Below are positions 1 to 10,831 of a stretch of 64,000 nt of DNA, in pieces. The translations under genes and the position numbers were made by a program. Location of the stretch: NCBI RefSeq assembly GCF_014648135.1, contig NZ_BMQN01000004.1, positions 186,001 to 250,000 of the forward strand. Reading direction: 5' to 3'. Under the pieces are notes generated by a model that ran no database searches, was not told the origin of the DNA, and saw only the letters and a program-made list of their open reading frames with translations. Each line of letters starts with the position of its first letter. Position 1 is the stretch's first letter. This stretch comes from Deinococcus sedimenti. Its GTDB lineage: Bacteria > Deinococcota > Deinococci > Deinococcales > Deinococcaceae.

Positions 1-295
1 CCGCGAAGTCGTCCAGCAGTTCATCCAGCGACCGCGCCGCCTCCGCCGCCTGATGCCCGGCCCGGTCGAACGGCGGGAACACCTCCGCCTCCCCCGCCGC
101 GAGCAGCACCCGCGCCCGCGGCAGCCAGTTCGTGCGGTCCGCGTGCGACAGGTGCGCCACCACCCCACGCGGCGACCACGTCCCCGGCCCCTCGTCCAGC
201 TCCGCCCACGCCTGTGGCAACCCGCGCAGGAGCGCGTCCAGCACGCCCGGCGTCCGCGCCAGCTGCGCCCGCACCGTCCCCAGATCCACGTTCAT
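1..295 (-). CDS. DinB/DfsB-like four-helix protein (partial)
   Basis: The reading frame starts with ATG at 295 and runs off the left edge, giving about 98 residues. The N-terminal part carries a Trp-Ser-Pro..Val-Val-Ala-His-Leu-Ser-His segment (residues about 43-54), the pattern at the end of helix 1 and start of helix 2 in DinB_2/maleylpyruvate isomerase-type metal-binding proteins, where the His is a metal ligand. The other metal-binding His residues would lie in the missing C-terminus. In this family members are often thiol-dependent transferases or of unknown role; Deinococcus has many paralogues. The longer ORF overlapping here in another frame is a Gly/Ala-rich shadow. The family call is an inference from a partial sequence. 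Confidence 0.65.
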   Translation of the reverse strand, partial: MNVDLGTVRAQLARTPGVLDALLRGLPQAWAELDEGPGTWSPRGVVAHLSHADRTNWLPRARVLLAAGEAEVFPPFDRAGHQAAEAARSLDELLDDFA

Positions 296-364
296 ACCCG
301 CAGCATAAAAGGGAAGAGGCAGGCCGCCTCACGCCGCACGCCCCCTTGAATGCGCACCGCGTCT

Positions 365-494
365 ACGGATTCCGTCTGTTTCGCCCTCCACCCGGAAGAA
401 CGCCGGGTTGCCCACTCCACGCCCGGAACCCGCTTTTCCCCTCCTCGCATCCGCTCGGGTTGAAAGATGTTGCACACCTTTCAACCGGAGTCCG
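365..494 (+). repeat. Dispersed hairpin repeat, family 1, copy A
   Basis: This 130-bp element is one of four related copies in the window. It begins with the palindrome ACGGATTCCGT, then a conserved CTGTTTCGCCCTC, then a stem ACCCGG (390-395)/CCGGGT (403-408), a conserved CCACGCCCGGAACCC, and a second stem GGTTGAAAG/CTTTCAACC capped outside by CTC/GGAG. It lies between the DinB-like gene and the 3' end of the VWA gene, so it may also act as a transcription end for the latter. It has no coding potential that I trust. Confidence 0.75.
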
Positions 495-496
495 GA

Positions 497-1706
<1,210 letters not shown>

Positions 1707-1810
1707 TGAACCTCCGTTCCCCGCAGCATGGCGCGTTTGGCGTGCGGGGTTTGTAAGGCTCTGGGTGTTTGCCTCCGCCCCGCCCGAAGGACTCCCGGTC
1801 AGGGAGTCGG

Positions 1811-2476
1811 TCAGAAGCGGATGCGCTGCTTCAGGGTGGGCGACAATCTCAGTTTCACGAGGCAGACGCCCGGCACGCCGTCCACCGCAGCGTTCGCGCT
1901 GATCGTCAGGGTGTTCGGGGTGTTCCCGCCCGCCTTCACGCCGATCACGGGTGACAGGGCCTCCCACGTGTAGGACACGCCCAGCCCGTAGTACTGACTG
2001 GGGTTGGCGAGGTCGTACGTGCCGCCCGCGTTCCGGTTCATCTTCAGGATCCAGGGTTCACTGCCGGCCGGGATCAGCTCCACGCTGGCCTGCCCGCCCG
2101 CGTCCTTGGCCGTCATCGTGAAGGTCTTCAGGGTGACGGTGATCTGCGCGGCGGTGGGCGCGCATGCGAAGCTCGCTCCGGCGAACTGCATGGGGATCTC
2201 CAGTTTCGACGGGTTGCCGACGCGCGACACGACCTCCTCGTACGACACGTCGTCGAACGTCGCCGCGTACGTCAGGGTGCCGGAGGCCACGGCCTGCGGC
2301 GAGAGTGCCTGCGGGGTGGGGACGGGCGTGACCTCCCCGCCGACGTCCTGTCCGGCGATGGGCAGCGCCGCCACCTGCTGCCCGTCGGCAGCGGCGCGGA
2401 CCAGTGACCCGCAGCCACTCAGGGCGGGCGCGGCAAGCAGTGAGCAGATCAGGGCGGAACGGAGCCGGGTACGCAT
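1811..2476 (-). CDS. Predicted lipoprotein, unknown function
   Basis: 221 residues with a type II signal peptide: basic MRTRLRS start, hydrophobic core, and lipobox Leu-Ser-Gly-Cys at about residue 21. AGGAGG lies 5 nt before the ATG. The mature part is a beta-rich sequence without a family I recognise; it resembles small secreted Deinococcus proteins with immunoglobulin-like folds. It would be lipidated by Lgt (present at 59780) and anchored outside the cytoplasmic membrane. Only about 95 nt separate it from the secreted protein upstream, in the same direction, so the two may be cotranscribed. Confidence 0.8.
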   Translation of the reverse strand: MRTRLRSALICSLLAAPALSGCGSLVRAAADGQQVAALPIAGQDVGGEVTPVPTPQALSPQAVASGTLTYAATFDDVSYEEVVSRVGNPSKLEIPMQFAGASFACAPTAAQITVTLKTFTMTAKDAGGQASVELIPAGSEPWILKMNRNAGGTYDLANPSQYYGLGVSYTWEALSPVIGVKAGGNTPNTLTISANAAVDGVPGVCLVKLRLSPTLKQRIRF

Positions 2477-2572
2477 GGGAAACCTCCTGGGGTGGCGCAG
2501 GCCACCTGCCAGGAGCCTAGGCGGGCACGCGTTGCAGGGGCGTTGCGCGCCCCACGCGCCACCCTGCGCCGC

Positions 2573-3541
2573 TCAGGGCTGACGCAGCGTGATCGTCTGG
2601 TCCTGCGTCAGCGTGGCGCTGATCTGCATGTCGTCCAGGGTCATGAGCATGCGCATCTGCATGGTCGTGCGGACGCTGCTGCTGACGGTCAGCCCGTCGG
2701 GGCGGGCCAGGGACTCGCCTTTCACTGAGCCGCCAGTCACATTCATCTGGAAGAGGACCTGCCCGGCGCGGTCCTTCACGCTCGTCTGCCACGCGCCGAA
2801 CGTCCCGGTCTGCGTGAAGCGCAGCCGACCGGCGGCGTCCGGCCCGGTGAAGGTCAGGCGGCTGGTGACGGCCAGGGGCGTGCTGGTCAGCGTGGCGGGG
2901 TCCACGTCCGAGTCCGGGTCCTGCAGGATCGGACCCAGCAGCGCGCCCATCATGCTGTCGAGCGGCACCTCCTGCCGGGTTTCGCGGCTCTGGCCGGGGG
3001 TCAGGGGCAGGCCGATCAGTTGCGGTCCCGTGCCGCTGCTGTTCGACGCGCGGATCAGTTCATTCAGGTTCATCTGCTGGTACAGGCGGTTCACGTCCGC
3101 GTTGTCGCTGCTGAGCTTCAGGTCCGTCAGCGTCCCGTTCGCGTCGAGCGTCTGCGTGGCCTTCGTCGTCAGGGCCTTCGGCAGTCCCGGAATGGTCTGG
3201 ATCAGGGTCTGTTGCAGGGTCACGCCCCCCAGCGCGTCGCGCGCGGCGACCCGCGTGAAGCTCTTGCCGGTGATGGTCGTGGTCTGCCCGCCCATCCCCT
3301 GGAAGGAGGTCCGCACGGCGTCCAGTTCCTTCTGCGGGACGTTCGCGCCGGGACGGGCGGTGACCTTCACGTCACTGACCTTCAGGACGCTGGTCAGGGT
3401 CGAGCGCTGCTCGACGGTGGTGCCCACCGGGGCACTCAGGCGCAGTGTGGTCGCCGTTCCCGTTGCCGGAGCCGACTGCGCGCCCGCCGGGGTGAACAGG
3501 GAAGAGGAGAGGAGCAGGCCGGTCAGGAGGAGAGGACGCAT
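2573..3541 (-). CDS. Secreted protein of unknown function (DUF6263-like)
   Basis: 322 residues, starting at the ATG at 3541 with a clear Sec signal peptide (MRPLLLTG, hydrophobic core, cleavage near Ala-Gly-Ala-Gln at about 22). A much longer open frame runs upstream but is the antisense of the next gene. The mature part is a mostly beta protein with repeated Thr-rich amphipathic strands; the overall pattern (N-terminal strand 'GTTVEQRSTL', late 'SVRTTMQMRM') recalls DUF6263-type secreted proteins, but I am not certain of that assignment. No catalytic motif is visible. Confidence 0.75.
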   Translation of the reverse strand: MRPLLLTGLLLSSSLFTPAGAQSAPATGTATTLRLSAPVGTTVEQRSTLTSVLKVSDVKVTARPGANVPQKELDAVRTSFQGMGGQTTTITGKSFTRVAARDALGGVTLQQTLIQTIPGLPKALTTKATQTLDANGTLTDLKLSSDNADVNRLYQQMNLNELIRASNSSGTGPQLIGLPLTPGQSRETRQEVPLDSMMGALLGPILQDPDSDVDPATLTSTPLAVTSRLTFTGPDAAGRLRFTQTGTFGAWQTSVKDRAGQVLFQMNVTGGSVKGESLARPDGLTVSSSVRTTMQMRMLMTLDDMQISATLTQDQTITLRQP

Positions 3542-3668
3542 CGCCAGCACCCTACGCGCCCCGCACCGCCCAGGTTGCCGCAGGTGACCGGGCGGACAGC
3601 GAACGTGAAGGGAGGTCCCACGGTCGTGTGGCGGCGCGCGGCGTGCGCGGTGCGTCAGAATGATGGGC

Positions 3669-5354
<1,686 letters not shown>

Positions 5355-5453
5355 CCGTCCGCGGGAAGAAGGGGGGCCGGCCGGTGCGTCGGCCCTTCTT
5401 CATGTTCGCTCAAGGCGGTGGCGGCACGGGGACCGATAGGCTCGCGGCATGAT

Positions 5454-5583
5454 ACGGATTCCGTCTGTTTCGCCCTCAACCCGGAAGGCCACCGGGTTGC
5501 CCACGCCACGCCCGGAACCCGTTCCGCTCCAACTCTCATCCGCTCGAACTGAACGGTTTTGGCAAACCATTCAGTCGGAGTCC
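5454..5583 (+). repeat. Dispersed hairpin repeat, family 1, copy B
   Basis: 130 bp, same length and order of elements as copy A. First stem AACCCGG (5478-5484)/CCGGGTT (5492-5498); second stem CTGAACGGTTT (5549-5559)/AAACCATTCAG (5564-5574) with one A-C mismatch and a TGGC loop. The outer CTC/GAG pair uses the GAG at 5578-5580, which is also the apparent Shine-Dalgarno of the catalase-like gene starting at 5586. The 3' end of the repeat therefore forms the leader of that gene. Confidence 0.8.
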
Positions 5584-5585
5584 TT

Positions 5586-6689
5586 ATGAGCCCTGACTTC
5601 GTGCGGTACCGCGACGACCTGGAACGCCCGCAGCCCGACGAGGCGCGCACCTTCGCGCAGCTGGCCCGCGTCATGCAGGGCTACAGCGAGGCGTTCCACA
5701 CCCGCTACCACCACGCGGTGCGCCCCGTGCACAGCAAGGGTCACGGCCTGCTGATCGGGGAACTGGAGGTCCCGGACCTGCCACACCACCTCGCGCAGGG
5801 GCTGTTCGCCGCGCCCGGGCGTTACCCGGCGGCCGTGCGGCTGTCCACCCCGCCCGGCGACATCCTGCCGGATAGCGTGTCCACGCCGCGCGCGCTGGCC
5901 CTGAAGGTCGTGGGTCCGGCCGGGCAGGTCATGGTGGACGGGCACGCGGGCGAGGTCACGCAGGACTTCCTGCTGAACAACGGCCCCGTGTTCGCCGCGA
6001 AGGACGCGGGCGGGTTCCTGAACAACCAGCTGCCCATCCGCCTGACCCTGAACGCCCCGGAGGAACTCAAGGTCGCGGCGGCGCTGGGCGCGCAGGTCGC
6101 GGCGCGCATCGCACCGGACAGCGGCCCGCTGGCGGGCGCCCTGAAACAGCTCGGCGGACACCCCTCCACGCACCCGCTGGGCGAGACGTACTACTCGCAG
6201 CTGCCCATCCGCTGGGGCGAGTACGTGGCGAAGGTGGCGCTGGTCCCCACCGCCGAGCACCTGCGCGCCCTGACCGGGCAGGCGGTGCGCGTCCTCGGGC
6301 CGGGCCGCGCCGACGCCCTGCGCGCCGCCGTCGCCCAGGTCATCCGCGCGTCGGGCGGCACCTGGGACCTGCGCGCGCAACTGTGCACCGACGAGACCCG
6401 CATGCCCATCGAGGACGGCTCGGTCCGCTGGGACGAGACCCTCAGTCCCTTCGTGACCGTCGCGCGGCTGCACGTCCCCCCGCAGGACCCCGCGCGGCCC
6501 GACAAACTGGTGTTCGCCGACGACCGCCTGAGCTTCAGCCCCTGGCACGCCCACGCCGCGCACCGCCCGCTCGGCAGCGCCATGCGCGCCCGCCGTCACG
6601 TCTACGAACAGTCCACGGCGTTCCGGCGCGAACACAACGACGAACCCATGCGCGAACCCCGCACCGCAGGGGACCTGCCCACCCCCTGA
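5586..6689 (+). CDS. Catalase-family heme protein
   Basis: 367 residues from the ATG at 5586 (CGGAG 5 nt upstream); the longer frame would begin inside the repeat. Catalase landmarks are visible: VHSKGHGLLIGELEV near residue 50 matches the distal-His segment, LNNGPVFAAKDAGGFL near 130 matches the NN-PVF-ird segment, and the C-terminus carries FSPWHAHAAHRPLGSAMRAR..VY, with an Arg and a Tyr in the spacing of the proximal heme ligand. It is much shorter than classical catalases (about 480 or more) and fits the short SrpA-like class, whose members act as peroxidases or have unknown substrates. It follows the HRDC gene on the same strand but is separated by the repeat. Confidence 0.85.
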   Translation: MSPDFVRYRDDLERPQPDEARTFAQLARVMQGYSEAFHTRYHHAVRPVHSKGHGLLIGELEVPDLPHHLAQGLFAAPGRYPAAVRLSTPPGDILPDSVSTPRALALKVVGPAGQVMVDGHAGEVTQDFLLNNGPVFAAKDAGGFLNNQLPIRLTLNAPEELKVAAALGAQVAARIAPDSGPLAGALKQLGGHPSTHPLGETYYSQLPIRWGEYVAKVALVPTAEHLRALTGQAVRVLGPGRADALRAAVAQVIRASGGTWDLRAQLCTDETRMPIEDGSVRWDETLSPFVTVARLHVPPQDPARPDKLVFADDRLSFSPWHAHAAHRPLGSAMRARRHVYEQSTAFRREHNDEPMREPRTAGDLPTP

Positions 6690-6711
6690 CCGGTGCGGTC
6701 AGCTCTGACCG

Positions 6712-7065
6712 TCAGGTCTGCTCGTCCGGTCCGTAGCGGTGCTCGGTGGGCAGGGGCGCGCGGTCGTGCGTGGCCTGCGCCACCCGCGCGGCCAGTGGGA
6801 AGTCCACGGCGGCGTACCACGCTTCCTCCAGGCCCGCGCCGCCGGGGTCCGGGCGGTACACGCACAGCGCCGGGCCGTAACTGCACGCGCCCAGGCAGCC
6901 GCTCTCGGTGAGGCGCAGCGTGCCGCCGCGTTTGTAGTAAGCGAGCGACTGGCGTTCCAGGTGGTTCCAGAGTGCCTTGTGCAGCAGTGCGGAGCCGCGT
7001 GACTGGCAGTTGGGTCCCTGGCAGATGAGCAGGTGGCCGTGGGTGGGGAAGTACTTCGGGGGCAT
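6712..7065 (-). CDS. Thioredoxin-like [2Fe-2S] ferredoxin
   Basis: 117 residues. Four Cys in the arrangement of thioredoxin-fold ferredoxins: Cys15-x4-Cys20 (CQGPNC) and, in TESGCLGACSYGP, Cys57-x3-Cys61. This class includes (2Fe-2S) proteins found beside cobalamin and iron genes. It is the last gene of the minus-strand run btuF-btuC-btuD and lies only 33 nt after btuD, so it is probably under the same cobalamin riboswitch. I infer a redox role in handling imported corrinoid, for example reducing Co(III), though a general electron-transfer role cannot be excluded. Confidence 0.85.
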   Translation of the reverse strand: MPPKYFPTHGHLLICQGPNCQSRGSALLHKALWNHLERQSLAYYKRGGTLRLTESGCLGACSYGPALCVYRPDPGGAGLEEAWYAAVDFPLAARVAQATHDRAPLPTEHRYGPDEQT

Positions 7066-7098
7066 GCCTCTCCTTGCGCGGCCCTGTGTGGGCGCCGC

Positions 7099-7929
7099 TC
7101 AATCCTGGGGGATGACCAGCAGGCGGTCTGCGTGCTGCACCACGTTGACGTGCAGCCCGTACGCGGCGTGCAGGTGCGCGGGCGTCAGCACCTCGCGGGG
7201 CGTGCCGCTGGCCTGCACCCGCCCGCCATGCAGCAGCACGAGGTGATCGGCACGTGCGGCGAGGTTCAGGTCGTGCAGCACCGCCACGACGCCCAGGCCG
7301 CCCGCGACCTCGCAGCGCAGGTAGCGGATGACGTCCAGCGCGTACGCGAGGTCGAGGTGGTTGGTGGGTTCGTCCAGCAGCAGGAAGCGCGGTTCGGCCG
7401 CCAGCGCGCGGGCCAGCGCCGCCCGCTGCCGCTCCCCGCCGCTGAGTTCGGACACGCGGCGGTCCTCGAACCGGCGGGTGTCGGTGCGGTCCAGCGCGGC
7501 GTCCACGGCGGCCTCATCGGCGGGGGTCCAGGGGGTGCGGGGCAGCAGCCCGAAGCGCCAGTCGCCCGCGCCGCGCCCCAGCGCCACCACGTCCCGCACG
7601 CGCGCCCCGTCCGGCAGGCCCTCGCTCTGCGCGAGGTACGCCAGCTGCCGCGACCGCTGCGCGCGACTCCAGGCCCCCAGGGGCCGCCCGGCCAGGGTCA
7701 CCTCGCCCTGCGTGACGGGGTTCAGGCCCAGCAGGGCGCGCAGCAGCGTGCTCTTGCCCGCACCGTTCGGGCCGATCACGGCGCTGAACACGCCGGGCCG
7801 GAAGGTGGCACTCACGCCCCGCACCGCCGGGAACGATCCGGCATGGACGTGGACGTCATGCGCGACCAGGGCGTCCTGGGTGGTCGCCTCCGGCTGCGGT
7901 GGCGTCGTGTTCCGCAACAGGTCAGTCAT
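7099..7929 (-). CDS. btuD: ABC transporter ATPase, cobalamin uptake
   Basis: 276 residues of the FecE/BtuD class. Walker A GPNGAGKST at about residue 53-61, Q-loop near LAYLAQSE, signature LSGGERQR, Walker B FLLLDEPTNHLDL and the switch His in VAVLHDLNLA. It overlaps the upstream permease by 8 nt (7922-7929), implying translational coupling. The sequence alone cannot separate iron-siderophore from vitamin B12 transport; the assignment to B12 rests on the riboswitch at the head of the operon. The protein would drive two-copy ATP hydrolysis at the cytoplasmic side of the BtuC dimer. Confidence 0.92.
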   Translation of the reverse strand: MTDLLRNTTPPQPEATTQDALVAHDVHVHAGSFPAVRGVSATFRPGVFSAVIGPNGAGKSTLLRALLGLNPVTQGEVTLAGRPLGAWSRAQRSRQLAYLAQSEGLPDGARVRDVVALGRGAGDWRFGLLPRTPWTPADEAAVDAALDRTDTRRFEDRRVSELSGGERQRAALARALAAEPRFLLLDEPTNHLDLAYALDVIRYLRCEVAGGLGVVAVLHDLNLAARADHLVLLHGGRVQASGTPREVLTPAHLHAAYGLHVNVVQHADRLLVIPQD

Positions 7930-8926
7930 GGCGTTCCTTGCGCAGCAGCCACAGGAAGAACGGGCCGCCCAGCAGGGTGGTCACGATCCCGACCTGCGAC
8001 AGCGGCGTGGTGCGGGCCAGCAGGTCCGCGCCGACCAGCAGCGCCCCGCCCAGCAGCGCCGAGAGCGGCAGCAGCGTGCGGTGCCCGGGGCCGAACGCGA
8101 GGCGGATCATGTGCGGCACGATCAATCCCACGAAGCCGATCACGCCCACGTACGCGACGGCGCCAGCCGTGGCGAGGCTCGCGGCGATCACCGCGATCAG
8201 CCGCAGCCGCTCAACCGGGACGCCCAGGCTGCGGGCGGTCAGTTCGCCCAGTTGCAGGGTGTCCAGCGCGCGGGCCAGCAGCAGCAGCGCCCCGCAGCCC
8301 AGCCCCACGTAGGGCAGCACGGTCAGCACGTCCCGCCAGCCGCTGAAGCCCAGGTCGCCCAGCGTGTACGCCAGCACCTGCCGCGCCCGGTCCTCGCCAC
8401 GCAGGATCAGCGCGGTGGTCGCGGCGCTCAGGACGCTGCCCACCACCACGCCCGCCAGGATCAGCCGCGTGGGCGGAAAACGGCGCCCCTCGCGCGCCAG
8501 GGACAGCGTGCACGCCACGGCGACCAGCGCGGTCAGCAGCGCCGACACCGGGATCAGCGCGCGGGGCCACCCCGCCACGATGGCGACCGTGGCGCCCAGC
8601 GCGCTGCCGCTGGCGACGCCCAGCAGGTACGGGTCGGCCAGCGGGTTGCGGAACACGCCCTGGAACGCGCCGCCGCACACGCTGAGGCTCGCGCCCACCA
8701 GCGCCCCCATCACCACGCGCGGCAGGCGGATCTGCCACACGATCACGTCGTTCCCCTCCAGCGCCTGCCGGGTCACGCCGCGCCACAGCGCGCCCAGCAC
8801 CTCGCCGGGCGGAATCGTCACGCTGCCCAGCCCGGTGCCCAGGACCACGGCGGCCAGCAGCAGCGCCGCGAGCAGCAGCGTGCCCAGGCCCACCCCCAGC
8901 CCCCGGCGCGGCGCGGCGACCTGCAT
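7922..8926 (-). CDS. btuC: ABC transporter permease, cobalamin uptake (FecCD family)
   Basis: 334 residues, highly hydrophobic, with about ten predicted membrane segments. FecCD-family hallmarks include PRVVMGALVGASLSVCG near the N-terminus, NPLADPYLLGVASGSALGA, and the coupling region GFVGLIVPHMIR that docks on the ATPase. The ATG at 8926 directly follows the stop of btuF at 8927-8929 with no gap, and its 3' end overlaps btuD, so all three are translated from one message. It would form the homodimeric membrane channel. Confidence 0.92.
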   Translation of the reverse strand: MQVAAPRRGLGVGLGTLLLAALLLAAVVLGTGLGSVTIPPGEVLGALWRGVTRQALEGNDVIVWQIRLPRVVMGALVGASLSVCGGAFQGVFRNPLADPYLLGVASGSALGATVAIVAGWPRALIPVSALLTALVAVACTLSLAREGRRFPPTRLILAGVVVGSVLSAATTALILRGEDRARQVLAYTLGDLGFSGWRDVLTVLPYVGLGCGALLLLARALDTLQLGELTARSLGVPVERLRLIAVIAASLATAGAVAYVGVIGFVGLIVPHMIRLAFGPGHRTLLPLSALLGGALLVGADLLARTTPLSQVGIVTTLLGGPFFLWLLRKERHD

Positions 8927-9796
8927 TTACTTGAACAGTTCCGGGTGAATCAGTTTCGCCAGGCCCATCAGCGCCTGCCCCAGGCGCGGTCCCGGGCGGC
9001 CCAGCATGGTGTTCAGTTCAGCCGGGATGTCCCGGACCTTCCCGGTCTTCAGGGCGCTGATGCCGCTCCAGCCGGGGCGCGCGCCCGCCGTCTTGGCGTC
9101 CACGCCGAGGATCAGCTGCGGGTTGGCCTTCACGATGAACTCCGGGTCCACCTTGGGGAAGTCGCCCATGCTGGCGGGGATGATGTTGCGCGCGCCGGCC
9201 TTGGTGAGCAGCACGCCCATGAACGAGTTCGGGCCGATCGAGTACGGGGTGGGGTCGATCTCGAAGTACGCGGTGGGTTTGCGCACGGCGTTCTTCGTGA
9301 GGATCTCCACGCGCGCGATGTCGCCCTTGATCTTCCCGACGAGGGCCCTGGCCTGCGCCTCGCGGTTCAGGATCTTCCCGAGCAGCGCCGTCTTCGTGAA
9401 CACCTCGTCGTACGTCTCGGGGTTCACGGCGATCACGGTCACGCCCGCCTGCGTCAGCGGCTCGGCCAGCTTCCCGTACTGACTGACGAGCACCACGTCG
9501 GGTTTCAGGGCCACCATCGCCTCGATGTTCGGGTTGTACAGGCCGCCGACCTTGGGCAGTTTCGTCGCCTGCTGCGGGAAGTCGCTGTAGTCGTCCACGC
9601 CGACCAGGCGGTCGCACAGGCCAAGGGCGCACACGGTCTCGGTGGTGCTGGGCAGCACGCTGACGATCCGCTTCGGCTCGGCTTTCAGGGTCACCTTGCG
9701 GCCCAGGTCGTCGGTGATGGTCAGGGGGTAGGTGGTGGCGCCTGCGGCGCCGCTCAGGGCGGCACTCAGGGTGATCAGGGTCAGGATGCCTTTCAT
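8927..9796 (-). CDS. btuF: Cobalamin-binding periplasmic protein
   Basis: 289 residues from the ATG at 9796, which has AAGGAG 6 nt upstream and a Sec signal peptide (MKGILTLITL to about Ala-Gly-Ala); the longer frame has a low-complexity Pro-rich start lying in the riboswitch expression platform. It is a class III (BtuF/FhuD-like) binding protein: RIVSVLPSTTETVCALGL at the start of lobe 1, the LPKVGGLYNPNIEAMVALKPDVVL segment, and a long linker helix. No lipobox Cys is apparent. It captures the corrinoid and delivers it to BtuC. First gene of the operon. Confidence 0.9.
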   Translation of the reverse strand: MKGILTLITLSAALSGAAGATTYPLTITDDLGRKVTLKAEPKRIVSVLPSTTETVCALGLCDRLVGVDDYSDFPQQATKLPKVGGLYNPNIEAMVALKPDVVLVSQYGKLAEPLTQAGVTVIAVNPETYDEVFTKTALLGKILNREAQARALVGKIKGDIARVEILTKNAVRKPTAYFEIDPTPYSIGPNSFMGVLLTKAGARNIIPASMGDFPKVDPEFIVKANPQLILGVDAKTAGARPGWSGISALKTGKVRDIPAELNTMLGRPGPRLGQALMGLAKLIHPELFK

Positions 9797-9952
9797 GGGG
9801 AACTCCTTGCCCTCCGGCAACGAAACGCGCCGCCCGGGTGGGGGCGGCGGCGGGAAACACAGTGTCCGTGGCAGGCCCCGCGCGGTGGGGGCGCTCACGG
9901 CGTGCCCCCAGTCCGCGAGGGGTCAAGCCACGCCCGCCCGGTCCGGGCGGCG

Positions 9953-10050
9953 CGAACGGCGGGGGTGCTCGGCCTTCCTCAACTGCGCTGAAGTTACCGT
10001 TGCGCGACAGGGCCGGACTCTCACCGGACTTCCCCCCGCAGCCGTCACCG
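9953..10050 (-). promoter_or_regulatory. Cobalamin (AdoCbl) riboswitch
   Basis: Read on the minus strand, the leader contains GGGGGAAGTCCGGTGAGAG, TCCGGCCCTGTCGCGCAACG and, about 35 nt later, GGCCGAGCACCCCCGCC. These match the cobalamin riboswitch core: G-rich GGGAA..CCGGUGAGAAUCCGG, the B12 box GCUGUCCCGCAACUGU, and the closing CCGA-ACC-GCC. Downstream, before the btuF start, are GC-rich hairpins (CCGCCCGG/CCGGGCGG at about 9929-9945 and TTGCC/GGCAA flanking GGAG just before the ribosome site), without a T tract, suggesting translational control. TATACT at about 10054-10059 may be the -10 box. Edges are approximate. Confidence 0.88.
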
Positions 10051-10069
10051 GCGAGTATAGCGCCGGCCG

Positions 10070-10717
10070 CTACAGCTTCTGCCCGACCGGGACGGCCAGC
10101 GTGGACAGCACCTCGCCCAGCTCTCCGGTGATGGCCTTGATCCCCCCGCGGGGCGGGATCGGCTCGCCGAAGCGGATGATCCAGCGCTTCCCGTCGCGGC
10201 TGACCCCGGCGGGCAGGATAGGCGCGCGGCCCTTCGCAGCGATGAGGGCCACGCCGCCCTGCATTTCATGCCCGCCGCGCGTGCCCTGCGGGAAGATGCC
10301 GACCGTCCCGTTCGCTTTCAGGATGCGCAGCGCCGTGCGCACCGCGCCCAGGTCGTTCCCGCTGCGGTCCACCGGGAAGGACCCCCCGGCGCGGATGATG
10401 TCCCCGATCACCGGCAGGAACAGTTCCTTCTTCGCCATGAACTGCAGGAACCGCCCCGGCGGCAGCGACCGCGCCACCAGGAACGGGTCTAGGGCGCTGA
10501 CGTGGTTCGCGGCGACCACCAGGGGCGTGCCGGGCGGCGGGACGTGCTCACGGCCATGCACTTCGAGGTGCATGCCGCTGACGATCACGGGCAGGTACGT
10601 GGTGTCCACCACCAGCCGGTACACCCAGGGAATCACGGGCGGGGCGGGCGGCTCGGCCGTGGGGGCTGTGGCGGCTGGCGGGGCCGCAGGCTTCTCGGGG
10701 TGAGCAGCTTCACTCAT
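10070..10717 (-). CDS. plsC: 1-acyl-sn-glycerol-3-phosphate acyltransferase
   Basis: 215 residues from the ATG at 10717. The PlsC motifs are present in order: motif I NHVSALD (catalytic His-x4-Asp), motif II around GGSFPVDRSG, motif III FPQGTRG, and motif IV PILPAGVSR. The first 30 residues are Pro/Ala-rich, followed by a hydrophobic segment that likely associates with the membrane. The enzyme adds the second acyl chain to lysophosphatidic acid, making phosphatidic acid. The gene ends about 20 nt before the cobalamin riboswitch and runs in the same direction, but it is functionally unrelated to the btu genes. Confidence 0.9.
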   Translation of the reverse strand: MSEAAHPEKPAAPPAATAPTAEPPAPPVIPWVYRLVVDTTYLPVIVSGMHLEVHGREHVPPPGTPLVVAANHVSALDPFLVARSLPPGRFLQFMAKKELFLPVIGDIIRAGGSFPVDRSGNDLGAVRTALRILKANGTVGIFPQGTRGGHEMQGGVALIAAKGRAPILPAGVSRDGKRWIIRFGEPIPPRGGIKAITGELGEVLSTLAVPVGQKL

Positions 10718-10831
10718 TGCCCGCAGGATACGCCGGCATCCACGAACTGACCTCCGCGTTCTGGCGGGGTGCCGGGGGAACCGTGGCAGATCGCGCGGTC
10801 CCGCCGCCCCGAGGGGCGCACCCTGCGGAGC

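Noticed and set aside
7099..9796. Iron-siderophore rather than B12 transport
   Set aside because: The three proteins alone fit both, but the cobalamin riboswitch at the operon head favours corrinoid uptake.
7328..9991. Plus-strand frame of 887 codons opposite the btu genes
   Set aside because: Rich in Arg, Gln and His with no domain; it is the complement of three well-supported ABC transporter genes.
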